Positions 45,770 through 53,870 of a stretch of DNA of 64,000 bases are shown here, one piece after another. The DNA is from an uncultured Thermoguttaceae bacterium. GTDB lineage: Bacteria > Planctomycetota > Planctomycetia > Pirellulales > Thermoguttaceae. Made by a program: the position numbers and the translations under genes. The stretch lies in NCBI GenBank assembly GCA_938084835.1, contig CALKER010000004.1, positions 124,001 to 188,000 on the forward strand, written 5' to 3'. A model generated the notes under the pieces. The model made no database searches, was not told the DNA's origin, and was given only the letters and a program-made list of their open reading frames with translations. Position 1 is the stretch's first letter, and every line of letters starts with the position of its first letter.

Positions 45770-47029
45770 ATGAGAATTACGACATCGTATCATCGGTGCA
45801 AGTGCCCTATGCTTCAGGATAATCGCAAGAGAGCTAACCCGCACCGCGGCCAGCGATTTTTGGGTCGCCAGAAGGCCACTCTGCCGCGGGTTGCGCTCCT
45901 GATTGAAACATCCAACGAATACGGACGCCGGCTCCTCCTCGGGATCGGCGATTACGTTCGGGAACACGAGCCGTGGTCGTTCCAACTGGGGGAGCAGGCC
46001 CGCGGCCACCCCCTACCCCCATGGCTTTCAAAATGGAGGGGGGATGGGATCATCGGCAGGATCGACAGCTCCTCAATCGAACAAGCTGTGCGAGGGCTCG
46101 GCGTCCCGGTGGTCAATGTCAGTGCCTCCGGATATGGTTTAGTCTTCCCCACGGTAATCAGCGATAGCGAGGCCATCGCTCACACCGCGGCCAAACACCT
46201 AATGGAGTGCGGGTTCAACCAATTTGGCTATTGCGGAGATCCCCGCTTTGCGTGGTCAAGGAGCCATCAAGAGCACTTCGTTCGCTACCTTCGGGAAAAA
46301 GGATTTGCCTGTTACTGCTTCGAGGGATCGAAGTCCGGGGCCCAGCACTGGGCCCGGGCCATCGAAGAGCTGATCGGCTGGGTCCGACAACTGCCAAAAC
46401 CAATTGGGATCATGGCCTGCTACGATTTGCGGGCGCAACAACTTCTTGTGGCTTGCAAAGAGGCAGGGATCATCGTTCCTGACGAAGTGGCGGTGATCGG
46501 CCAACACAATGACCAAACTATTTGCGAATTTTGCGATCCACCGCTGTCCAGCGTGATCCCTAACCCGCGGCTTGCTGGATACCTGGCGGCATCGTTGCTT
46601 GACCGAATGTTAAAGGGCGAACAAATTCCGGCTGGCATTTATCGAGTTTCACCAGTCGGTGTGGCAGCAAGGCGGTCCACCGATGTGGTGGCTGTCCCCG
46701 ATGAGGATGTCGCTGCCGCCATTCGCTATATCCGAGATTTTGCCTGCCACGGCATTAAAGTAGGTGATGTGGTGCGATTCGTAAACATCTCTCGAAGCAT
46801 GCTCGAGCGAAAATTCAAGAAGTTTCTCCAAATGAACCCACACGAGCTGATTATTCGCACACGATTACGCCGTGTTCGCGAACTACTCATCGAGACAGAT
46901 CTGCCGATAGAAAAAGTGGCAACCCTTAGCGGCTTTTCCTCTGCCGAATATCTAAGCGCGGTCTTTCACCGGACCTCAGGGCAATCCCCGCGGGAGTTTC
47001 GCAAGGCTCACCGAGGAAAAACCATCTAG
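45770..47029 (+). CDS. XylR-type transcription regulator (sugar-binding PBP domain plus AraC HTH)
   Basis: A 419-residue regulator. Residues about 38-300 form a LacI/PurR-like periplasmic-binding-protein fold for sensing a sugar (PRVALLIETSNEYGRRLLLGI, RGDGIIGR, GVPVVNVS, HLMECGFNQFGYCG, VPDEVAVIGQHND). The C-terminal 110 residues are an AraC-type double helix-turn-helix (DVVRFVNISRSMLERKFKK, IEKVATLSGFSSAEYLSAVF). The layout matches E. coli XylR. Start ATG 45770; ATG 45809 is an alternative that removes 13 residues. It probably controls the downstream hydrolase-kinase run and perhaps the divergent DUF1559 and GH127-type genes; AT-rich palindromes occur in front of both transcription units. 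Confidence 0.92.
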   Translation: MRITTSYHRCKCPMLQDNRKRANPHRGQRFLGRQKATLPRVALLIETSNEYGRRLLLGIGDYVREHEPWSFQLGEQARGHPLPPWLSKWRGDGIIGRIDSSSIEQAVRGLGVPVVNVSASGYGLVFPTVISDSEAIAHTAAKHLMECGFNQFGYCGDPRFAWSRSHQEHFVRYLREKGFACYCFEGSKSGAQHWARAIEELIGWVRQLPKPIGIMACYDLRAQQLLVACKEAGIIVPDEVAVIGQHNDQTICEFCDPPLSSVIPNPRLAGYLAASLLDRMLKGEQIPAGIYRVSPVGVAARRSTDVVAVPDEDVAAAIRYIRDFACHGIKVGDVVRFVNISRSMLERKFKKFLQMNPHELIIRTRLRRVRELLIETDLPIEKVATLSGFSSAEYLSAVFHRTSGQSPREFRKAHRGKTI

Positions 47030-47074
47030 GAACGCAGTGGGGAAACAGCCGAAACCGCATGACGAAAAATCATA

Positions 47075-47092
47075 GAAAAATTACGTTTTTTC
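47075..47092. promoter_or_regulatory. Imperfect palindrome upstream of the catabolic operon
   Basis: GAAAAA (47075-47080) and TTTTTC (47087-47092) flank TTACGT, and TTA follows. The centre ACGT and the right side TTTTTTCTTA are shared with the palindrome at 45641. It ends 143 bp before the start of the DUF5060 gene, so it may be the operator for the XylR-type regulator. Confidence 0.45.
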
Positions 47093-47235
47093 TTATGGCT
47101 AGGGGGAAGATCGCCTATTAGATTAGCAAAGAACTAGCACCCTCCGCGAAAGACCTGAGAGCTGCTCAGGTTAGAATCCGAGGAAGCAAAAAGCTCTATC
47201 AGCTGGGATTGGCTTAAAGCTAAAGGAGAAGCGCG

Positions 47236-49167
47236 ATGACGTCCAGAAAAATTCTCCGGTTGAGTGCCAGCTTTTTGATCGTGATGGCAGTAGTTTGGAC
47301 CGCGAGAAATGAGCTTGCCACTGCGGCCAATCGGGTTCACGGAAATGGTGAAGTAACAATTTCCGGGGAATTAAAGCGCTGGCACAAGGTGACGCTGACC
47401 CTGGCAGGGCCCTATGCCCACGAGCGGGACACTGACCCCAACCCATTCACCGACTACGAGTTCACAGTTGAATTTCGCCACGAGTCTGGTCAGCCTGTGT
47501 ATCGTGTGCCCGGTTACTTTGCTGCCGATGGTCAAGCCGCCGAGACCTCCGCGGAAGCCGGAAATTGCTGGCGAGCTCATCTGGCCCCGGACAAAACCGG
47601 AGTATGGACCTACCGAATTTCCTTTTTGAAGGGTAAACACGCAGCCATCGGGGGCAAAGGAGAGCCTTTGGCTCCTTATCATGGGAAAACGGGACAATTT
47701 ACGGTTACGGAGACGGACAAGAGCGGACGCGATTTTCGGGGCAAAGGCCGGCTCGCGTATGTCGGGAAGCATCACTTGCAATTTTTGGGAACCGGGGAGT
47801 TCTTTTTGAAAGCAGGCCCCGATGCCCCAGAGACTTTTCTGGCCTACCAAGATTTTGACGGCACAGTTGCCACAAAAAAGAATGCCCCGCTTAAAACTTG
47901 GGCGCCTCATATTCGTGACTGGCGACCGGGAGATCCAACCTGGAAAGGAAGCAAGGGAAAGGGAATTATTGGAGCCCTTAACTATCTGGCCTCAAAAGGT
48001 GTCAACGCGGTTTCCTTTATCCCATACAATGCTGGTGGCGACGGGGACAACGTCTGGCCTTTCGTCGAGCGAAATGCGAAGTTCCATTACGACTGTTCAA
48101 AACTTGATCAGTGGGGAATTGTATTCGATCATGCCACAGCTCTTGGAATATTCCTCCATTTCAAGCTGCAGGAGCAAGAGAATGATGATAACCGCGTTGG
48201 CAGCGGAAGAGAATCAAAGGTGGTACCCGAATCGCTGGACGGAGGAGCCTTGGGGCCAGAGCGGAAGCTCTACCTTCGCGAGTTGATTGCCCGCTTTGCC
48301 CACAATTTGGCCCTGAATTGGAATCTCGGAGAGGAAAATACTCAGTCGCCAGAAGAACAACGTGCGATGATCCAGTACATCTGGGAGACTGACCCTTATA
48401 AACACCCTATCGTTGTTCACACTTTTCCAAACCAGCAGGACAAGGTCTATTCGGAGCTTTTGGGCGATAAGTCTCTGCTAACCGGAGTTTCCCTGCAAAA
48501 TCACTGGGGGCGGGTGCACCAGCGAACACTCCGGTGGTTGGAGGCATCAGCCAAAGCGGGACGTCCGTGGGTAGTAGCCAATGATGAACAGAATCCCGCC
48601 GATCTTGGTGTGCCCCCCGATCCCGGATACCAGGGTTTTGACGGCCTGGCCCGGGAAAATCCTAACGACCCTGGCTATACGCTGCATGAGATTCGCAAAT
48701 ACACCCTGTGGGGAAATCTCATGGCAGGAGGAGCAGGGGTGGAATACTACTTCGGCTACAAATTGCCGCAGCATGACATTAACTGCGAAGACTATCGCAG
48801 TCGCGATCGCTCGTGGGATTATTGCCGGATTGCCCTCGAATTCTTTTCGAAATTCAACATTCCTTTTTGGGAAATGAGGAACGCAAACAGTTTGGTGGGC
48901 AATACAAAAAACGATAACTCTCGGTATTGTCTGGCCTTGCCGGGGGAAGTATATGTTGTTTACTTGCCCACGGGTGGAACATGCGAGCTCAATCTTTCCC
49001 ACACCTCTGGAACCTTTTCGGTAAGATGGTATAACCCACGTCGCGGCGGGGATTTGCAAACGGGCTCTGTCGACACAACGAGCGGTGCAAAGAAAGTCAG
49101 CCTCGGGCGGCCACCGGCAGAGGAAGCAGAAGACTGGGTGGTGCTCGTCCGGAGAATAAAGCCATGA
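47236..49167 (+). CDS. Exported DUF5060-domain protein, putative glycoside hydrolase
   Basis: A 643-residue secreted protein (signal RLSASFLIVMAVVWTARNEL). ATG 47236 follows AAAGGAGAAG. An N-terminal beta-sandwich matching DUF5060 spans about residues 38-130 (VSGELKRWHKVTLTLAGP-like start, TDYEFTVEFRHESGQ, DKTGVWTYRISF). A TIM-barrel-like body follows. Plausible catalytic acids are Glu366/Glu367 in NWNLGEENTQ and Asp450-Glu451 in WVVANDEQNP, by analogy with clan-A-like hydrolases; this assignment is inference. A C-terminal small beta domain ends the chain. It shares a 4-bp ATGA overlap with the next gene, so it is translationally coupled to the dehydrogenase, which links polymer cleavage outside the cell to metabolism inside. 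Confidence 0.82.
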   Translation: MTSRKILRLSASFLIVMAVVWTARNELATAANRVHGNGEVTISGELKRWHKVTLTLAGPYAHERDTDPNPFTDYEFTVEFRHESGQPVYRVPGYFAADGQAAETSAEAGNCWRAHLAPDKTGVWTYRISFLKGKHAAIGGKGEPLAPYHGKTGQFTVTETDKSGRDFRGKGRLAYVGKHHLQFLGTGEFFLKAGPDAPETFLAYQDFDGTVATKKNAPLKTWAPHIRDWRPGDPTWKGSKGKGIIGALNYLASKGVNAVSFIPYNAGGDGDNVWPFVERNAKFHYDCSKLDQWGIVFDHATALGIFLHFKLQEQENDDNRVGSGRESKVVPESLDGGALGPERKLYLRELIARFAHNLALNWNLGEENTQSPEEQRAMIQYIWETDPYKHPIVVHTFPNQQDKVYSELLGDKSLLTGVSLQNHWGRVHQRTLRWLEASAKAGRPWVVANDEQNPADLGVPPDPGYQGFDGLARENPNDPGYTLHEIRKYTLWGNLMAGGAGVEYYFGYKLPQHDINCEDYRSRDRSWDYCRIALEFFSKFNIPFWEMRNANSLVGNTKNDNSRYCLALPGEVYVVYLPTGGTCELNLSHTSGTFSVRWYNPRRGGDLQTGSVDTTSGAKKVSLGRPPAEEAEDWVVLVRRIKP

Positions 49168-50246
49168 GGAAACGATTTACGATCGCGGTGTTGCCCGGGG
49201 ATGGCATTGGTCCGGAGGTCATTGGCGAGGCCATCAAAATCCTTAAAACGGTCGAGTCTCATTTGATCGATGTGACGTTTGACCTCACTGAATACCCCTG
49301 TGGAGCGATGTGCTATGCCACCACGGGGACGGCGCTGCCTGAAGAAACATTTGAGGCGTGCCAACGGGCCGATGCTATCCTCTTAGGCGCCATGGGGTTA
49401 CCGTCTGTTCGGCTCCCTGATGGGCGAGAAATCACCCCACAACTTGACTTGCGCGAAAAACTAGGTCTTTACTGTGGTCTCCGGCCAGTGTACCTCTATC
49501 ATCCTTCGGATACACCCTTAAAAGGATACCAAGCCGGGGAGATTGACCTCGTCATTATTCGTGAAAATACGGAAGGGCTGTTTTCGAGTCGCTCGGCCAA
49601 TAATAGCGCCGATGGCGAGGCCGTGTGCGATATCCTGCGGATTACCCGCAAAGGGGCCCGGCGGCTGTTCCGAGCAGCTTTTGAATTGGCCCGGACACGC
49701 CGTCGGCGGCTTACTTTAGTGGACAAAGCCAATGTCCTTCCCTCTATGGCCTTTTTCCGTCGGGTGTTTATGGAGGTTGCCGAAGAGTACCCAGATGTCT
49801 CCACGGAGTGCAGCTATGTCGATGCGACCGCTCTCTACTTGGTTAAATGCCCCCATCGTTTCGATGTAATTGTGACGGAGAACATGTTTGGGGATATCCT
49901 CTCGGACCTGGCTGCAGGACTTGTTGGCGGGATGGGAATGGCCCCCTCTGCGGACATTGGGGATGAAGCAGCGGTCTTTCAGCCCGCGCATGGGTCTGCT
50001 CCTGACATCGCCGGACGCGGCATTGCCAATCCCGTGGCTGCTGTCCTTTCGGTGGCTCTGATGTTGGAGTGGTTGAAACATCCTTCCACCATTCGCGGAG
50101 CCGCTTGGATTCGCGAAGCCGTCAAACGCATTTTTGAGAATCCTAACCTACGCACTCCCGACTTAGGTGGACCGTTACGGACCAGTGAAATGGGAGACTT
50201 GCTGGCAAAGCAAATCGATCAAATATGCCACGTATCCACGACTTGA
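49164..50246 (+). CDS. Isopropylmalate/isocitrate-dehydrogenase-family beta-decarboxylating dehydrogenase
   Basis: A 360-residue cytoplasmic enzyme of the IcdH/LeuB family, which oxidises and decarboxylates (2R,3S)-hydroxy-acids with NAD(P) and a divalent metal. Landmarks: [15 protein letters not shown] at the N-terminus, substrate loop [11 protein letters not shown], catalytic Lys in [12 protein letters not shown], metal-binding Asp residues in [16 protein letters not shown] and cofactor loop [17 protein letters not shown]. No other leucine biosynthesis genes are present and it sits among sugar-acid genes, so a tartrate/D-malate dehydrogenase-like or sugar-acid role is more likely than leuB. 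It overlaps the upstream gene by 4 bp and the downstream cyclase gene by 22 bp. Confidence 0.88.
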   Translation: MRKRFTIAVLPGDGIGPEVIGEAIKILKTVESHLIDVTFDLTEYPCGAMCYATTGTALPEETFEACQRADAILLGAMGLPSVRLPDGREITPQLDLREKLGLYCGLRPVYLYHPSDTPLKGYQAGEIDLVIIRENTEGLFSSRSANNSADGEAVCDILRITRKGARRLFRAAFELARTRRRRLTLVDKANVLPSMAFFRRVFMEVAEEYPDVSTECSYVDATALYLVKCPHRFDVIVTENMFGDILSDLAAGLVGGMGMAPSADIGDEAAVFQPAHGSAPDIAGRGIANPVAAVLSVALMLEWLKHPSTIRGAAWIREAVKRIFENPNLRTPDLGGPLRTSEMGDLLAKQIDQICHVSTT

Positions 50247-50857
50247 GCCTTCCCATTTGCGAACAAATGCCCGGCGTAGAAATCACTCCGAGGCACCAAC
50301 GGCCGAGGGATGCCTGGAACTCGACCGTGCTCCACCTCTATTCGCACTGTGGCACGCACATGGATGCCCCTGCTCACTTTAATATTGATGCCGACGGAAT
50401 CGACTTAGTTGGCTTGGACCGCTGTTATGGTACCGCCTGGGTAGCTCGAATTCCCCATGTGGCTCCGCGCGCCCTTATTGGCGTGCCGGACTTAGGAGCG
50501 GTCGCCGAACAACTCCGCCCAGGCGATGGATTACTCCTGGCCACCGGTTGGAGCGACTACTGGGGCACACCGAAATATCGGGATGAGCTACCTCGGATTA
50601 GCCGGGAGCTGGCTACTTGGTGTGTCAGTCGAAACGTCCGCGTCTTGGGCGTGGAGCCACCATCGGTCGCGGATGTTAATAATCCCCAAGAGCTCGAAGA
50701 AATCCATAGGATCCTCCTTAACGGCAGAGTGATCATCGTGGAAGGACTCACCAACCTCCAGGCGATTTCCAAGCCGCGGGTGATTTTTATCGCCTTTCCC
50801 TTGAAGATCAGGGGCGGTGACGGGTCTCCTATTCGGGCAGTTGCCATAGAGGAATAA
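50225..50857 (+). CDS. Cyclase-family hydrolase (kynurenine-formamidase-like)
   Basis: A 210-residue metal-dependent hydrolase of the cyclase family. The diagnostic metal-binding motif HxGTHxDxPxH is intact as HCGTHMDAPAHF (His41 to His51). LLATGWSDYWG and VLGVEPPSVAD are also typical. Family members cleave amides, lactones or activated esters, for example N-formylkynurenine. In this operon a lactone or sugar-acid derivative is a reasonable substrate. The start at 50225 lies 22 bp inside the dehydrogenase gene, so translation is probably coupled. It ends 32 bp before the transporter gene. Confidence 0.88.
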   Translation: MPRIHDLSLPICEQMPGVEITPRHQRPRDAWNSTVLHLYSHCGTHMDAPAHFNIDADGIDLVGLDRCYGTAWVARIPHVAPRALIGVPDLGAVAEQLRPGDGLLLATGWSDYWGTPKYRDELPRISRELATWCVSRNVRVLGVEPPSVADVNNPQELEEIHRILLNGRVIIVEGLTNLQAISKPRVIFIAFPLKIRGGDGSPIRAVAIEE

Positions 50858-50889
50858 AACCGATACGGGGTTCAAGGGAGGCTGGTTGC

Positions 50890-52260
50890 ATGCACGACCC
50901 GCGGCGAAAATTCCTAGCTCAGTTTTGGGTCATTGTGATCCTCTTCTTTTGCAGTGTCATCACGTATGTGGATCGAGCATGCATCGCCTCGGCTGTTGAT
51001 CCAATTCGCCAGGATCTTCACCTATCGGACAAGGCCATGGGGCTTGTCCTCGGCATCTTTGCCTTAGGATATGCCCTCTTTCAGGTACCCACGGGTTGGT
51101 TCGCCGACAAATATGGGGCAAAGAAGGCACTGGCTCTTTTCGTAACAGCTTGGAGCGCGCTGACGGCTTTGACCGGTATGGTGTGGCGCTTTTGGCAGCT
51201 CCTTGTGGTCCGATTTCTCTTCGGGGCTGCCGAAGCGGGAGCCTTCCCAGGAATCGCCCAGGCTTACTACCGCTGGTTACCTCCCGGGGCACGGGGGCTA
51301 GCCCACGGAATTACCTTTTCCGGCAGTCGGCTTGGGGCCGCACTCTCCCTGTTCCTTATGCCGTGGCTCATCGCCCAGCTGGGTTGGCGAGGGATGTTCC
51401 TTGTCAACGCTCTGATAGGGCTGCTTTGGGTCGGTTGGTGGCTGGCGATCTACCGCGATGATCCAGAAGATTCTCTGGGGTCATCAGATGCGTGGGCTAA
51501 GCCCACCGCCATAAACAGTGCCAAAGCCATTGAAGACCCCGCTCCGATACCGTTAGCTGCCTTGATCACATCGGGAAATATGTTTCTTGCGATGACCCAG
51601 TACTTTGCGAGCAACGTCACATTCTTTGTGACACTCACATGGCTGCCCACTTATCTGAAGAGGCAATGGTCTGACGACCCCTCAGCCATTTACTGGTCAG
51701 CCGTTCCTCTTTTGTGCGCCACCGCAGCCAATTGGGTTGCCGGTGGCCTAGTCACTCACCTGTACTCCCGTGGGTATCCGGTGGCATCGCGCCGAATTAC
51801 GGCGATCATCGGCTTCGGATTAGGGACCCTTGGATTACTGTGTGCGGCGCAAACGACCAGCCTCTTCTGGTTTGTAGTATTCTTCAGCTTGACCACCTTC
51901 GGTGTGGACATGACGCTCAGCCCCAGTTGGGCTTTTTGCAACGATTTGGGGGGAAGATACTCAGGAACCATTTCTGCCGCGATGAATATGGTAGGCAACA
52001 TCGGCGCAGCCTTCGGAGCCGTCGTCTTTCCTCTGCTTCAGGATTCGAATACGGGCGAAGCCACTGCGTTCTTTCTCATGGCTGCAGGGCTGAATACGAT
52101 GGCGGCCGGGTGCTGGCTATTTATGAACCCCACACGCCGGCCGGTCTCCCGGCTATCGACAGCCCTGCTGTGGGGACGATTCGCCGTCGTGATGGCCGTT
52201 CTGGTAGCTCTGGCCCTCGGCTTCATTGGACTTCAGTTATACCTTTCCACCCAAAGGTAA
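50890..52260 (+). CDS. MFS transporter, anion:cation symporter type (sugar-acid transporter-like)
   Basis: A 456-residue inner-membrane protein with about 12 helices. The ATG at 50890 follows GGGAGG. The first loop (TYVDRACIASAVDPIRQDL) and the motif GYALFQVPTGWFADKYGAKKA are characteristic of the ACS family, which moves hexuronates, galactonate, glucarate, tartrate or phthalate with a proton or sodium ion. RFLFGAAEAGAFPGIAQAYYRW is a second family hallmark. In this operon it probably imports the sugar acid that the dehydrogenase, cyclase and kinase then process. A 120-bp gap separates it from the next gene, which may have an extra promoter. Confidence 0.92.
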   Translation: MHDPRRKFLAQFWVIVILFFCSVITYVDRACIASAVDPIRQDLHLSDKAMGLVLGIFALGYALFQVPTGWFADKYGAKKALALFVTAWSALTALTGMVWRFWQLLVVRFLFGAAEAGAFPGIAQAYYRWLPPGARGLAHGITFSGSRLGAALSLFLMPWLIAQLGWRGMFLVNALIGLLWVGWWLAIYRDDPEDSLGSSDAWAKPTAINSAKAIEDPAPIPLAALITSGNMFLAMTQYFASNVTFFVTLTWLPTYLKRQWSDDPSAIYWSAVPLLCATAANWVAGGLVTHLYSRGYPVASRRITAIIGFGLGTLGLLCAAQTTSLFWFVVFFSLTTFGVDMTLSPSWAFCNDLGGRYSGTISAAMNMVGNIGAAFGAVVFPLLQDSNTGEATAFFLMAAGLNTMAAGCWLFMNPTRRPVSRLSTALLWGRFAVVMAVLVALALGFIGLQLYLSTQR

Positions 52261-52380
52261 GTTAGTGTCAAAAAATCCTTAGGTTGTTAGAGCCCGCTGA
52301 AAATATTGCTTCTTCAATGATCGCGTTAACATCCCGATGAACGCGAAGGCAGCCATTAATACCCGAGGAGAGACCTGGCC

Positions 52381-53439
52381 ATGACAGCACAACAACCACG
52401 GCTAAAGGGTGTCTGTATCGGGGCGGGCTATTTTAGCCAATATCATTACGACGCCTGGCAAAGGATACCCGAGGTAGAGATAACGGCTTTCTGCAGCCGC
52501 GATCCCGGCCGCATCCGCGCGATTCAGGAACGTTTTCACATTCCTCGGGTTTATCACGACTATAGAGAGATGTTTGATCAGGAAAAACCGGATTTCGTGG
52601 ATATCATTACACCACCTCCAACACATTTGGAGATGTGCCGGGAAGCAGCGCGGCGGGGAATTCACATTATCTGTCAGAAACCCCTCGCTCCCACGTTGGA
52701 AGAGGCAAAGACCCTTGTGGCCGAAGTGAGCCGCTCAGGTGTTCGGTTCATGGTACACGAAAATTTCCGCTTCCAACCCTGGTATCGGCAAATCAAGCGG
52801 ATTATCAATGAAGGAATTCTCGGACATATTTTTTCCATTTATATCCAAACCCGCATGGGCGATGGCTGGGGTGAAAATGCCTATCTTGACAGGCAGCCTT
52901 ACTTTCGCCACTACCCTCGTCTGCTCATTTATGAAACGGGTGTTCATTTTATCGATACCTTTCGCTTCCTCTTGGGGGAAATTCGTCGGGTAACCGCCTG
53001 GCTTCGTCGCCTGAATCCCGTTATTGCCGGTGAAGATTGCGGTCTGGTAGTGTGCGAATTCCATTCGGGAGCCATCGGTGTGTGGGATGCAAATCGATAC
53101 AATGAGCCGAACTATTCAAACCCGCGGTACACCTTCGGTCAAACCTTAGTAGAGGGGGAAAAAGGCTCGGCTCGGGTGTATCCCGACGGACGCGTAACAG
53201 TTCAACTTTTAGGGGGCCTCGAGGAGAATGTCGACTACGATCCCCCACGGCATGGATTCGCTGGGGACTGTTGCTATGCCGCTCAGAAGCATTTTGTGGA
53301 AGGGCTTCTCACCGGAGAAACCTTCGAAACCAATGGCTGGGATTATCTCAAAACCCTAACAGTGCAGGAAGCCGTTTATCAGTCCGCGGCAACCGGTAAG
53401 CCGAGTGACGTCTTCTATTCGGAAGGAGAAGGCCAGTGA
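52381..53439 (+). CDS. Cytoplasmic Gfo/Idh/MocA-family oxidoreductase
   Basis: A 352-residue NAD(P)-dependent oxidoreductase without signal peptide, in contrast to the exported member at 34362. The N-terminal Rossmann fold is seen in LKGVCIGAGYFSQYHYDAW; VDIITPPPTHLEMCREAARRG and IICQKPLAPTLEEA carry the family region, with Gln in place of the usual Glu of the EKP motif. The C-terminal substrate domain holds YETGVHFIDTFRFLLGEI, where the His-Asp pair often helps catalysis. ATG 52381 follows GAGGAG. It is coupled to the next gene by a 4-bp GTGA overlap and probably oxidises or epimerises a sugar or sugar acid in this pathway. Confidence 0.9.
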   Translation: MTAQQPRLKGVCIGAGYFSQYHYDAWQRIPEVEITAFCSRDPGRIRAIQERFHIPRVYHDYREMFDQEKPDFVDIITPPPTHLEMCREAARRGIHIICQKPLAPTLEEAKTLVAEVSRSGVRFMVHENFRFQPWYRQIKRIINEGILGHIFSIYIQTRMGDGWGENAYLDRQPYFRHYPRLLIYETGVHFIDTFRFLLGEIRRVTAWLRRLNPVIAGEDCGLVVCEFHSGAIGVWDANRYNEPNYSNPRYTFGQTLVEGEKGSARVYPDGRVTVQLLGGLEENVDYDPPRHGFAGDCCYAAQKHFVEGLLTGETFETNGWDYLKTLTVQEAVYQSAATGKPSDVFYSEGEGQ

Positions 53440-53849
53440 CTGCGCTTAATCGCCTGGACCACATAGCCATTTTGGTATCCGACACGGATAAGGCGCTCGA
53501 GGTTTTCCATCACCGATTAGCCCTTCCCATCGTATTCACCGAAATCCTCCAAGATCAAGGTGTACGCTTAACCCATTTGGATTTGGGAGGAGGAGCCCAG
53601 CTCCAGCTGGTGCAACCTCTGCGCGATGACATCCCGTTAGCCAAATTCCTCGCGGAAAGGGGAGAGGGCTTGCACCACATAGCGTTCTACGTGGATGACT
53701 TGCGGAAAACATTGGATGCGTTAGCTTCCCAAGGAATCGGATGCCAGGACATCCTGCCGCGCAGTGCCCCTGGCGGCAAGAAAGCTGTGTTCCTAAATCG
53801 AGGTGACACCTACGGTGTGCTCGTCGAGCTGACCGGACATCTACGTTAA
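53436..53849 (+). CDS. VOC-family protein (glyoxalase/methylmalonyl-CoA-epimerase-like)
   Basis: A 137-residue metal-dependent protein made of two beta-alpha-beta-beta-beta modules. Likely metal ligands are the His in RLDHIAILVSD, the His in GLHHIAFYVDD and the Glu in VLVELTGHLR near the C-terminus, as in methylmalonyl-CoA epimerase. The family also includes glyoxalases, dioxygenases and sugar-acid isomerases, so the reaction is open. It starts with GTG inside the stop codon of the oxidoreductase gene (4-bp overlap) and is 21 bp upstream of the kinase gene. Both spacings indicate a common transcript and a related substrate, possibly an epimerisation step. Confidence 0.88.
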   Translation: MTALNRLDHIAILVSDTDKALEVFHHRLALPIVFTEILQDQGVRLTHLDLGGGAQLQLVQPLRDDIPLAKFLAERGEGLHHIAFYVDDLRKTLDALASQGIGCQDILPRSAPGGKKAVFLNRGDTYGVLVELTGHLR

Positions 53850-53870
53850 TCGGTGGGAGGCGGGACCACC

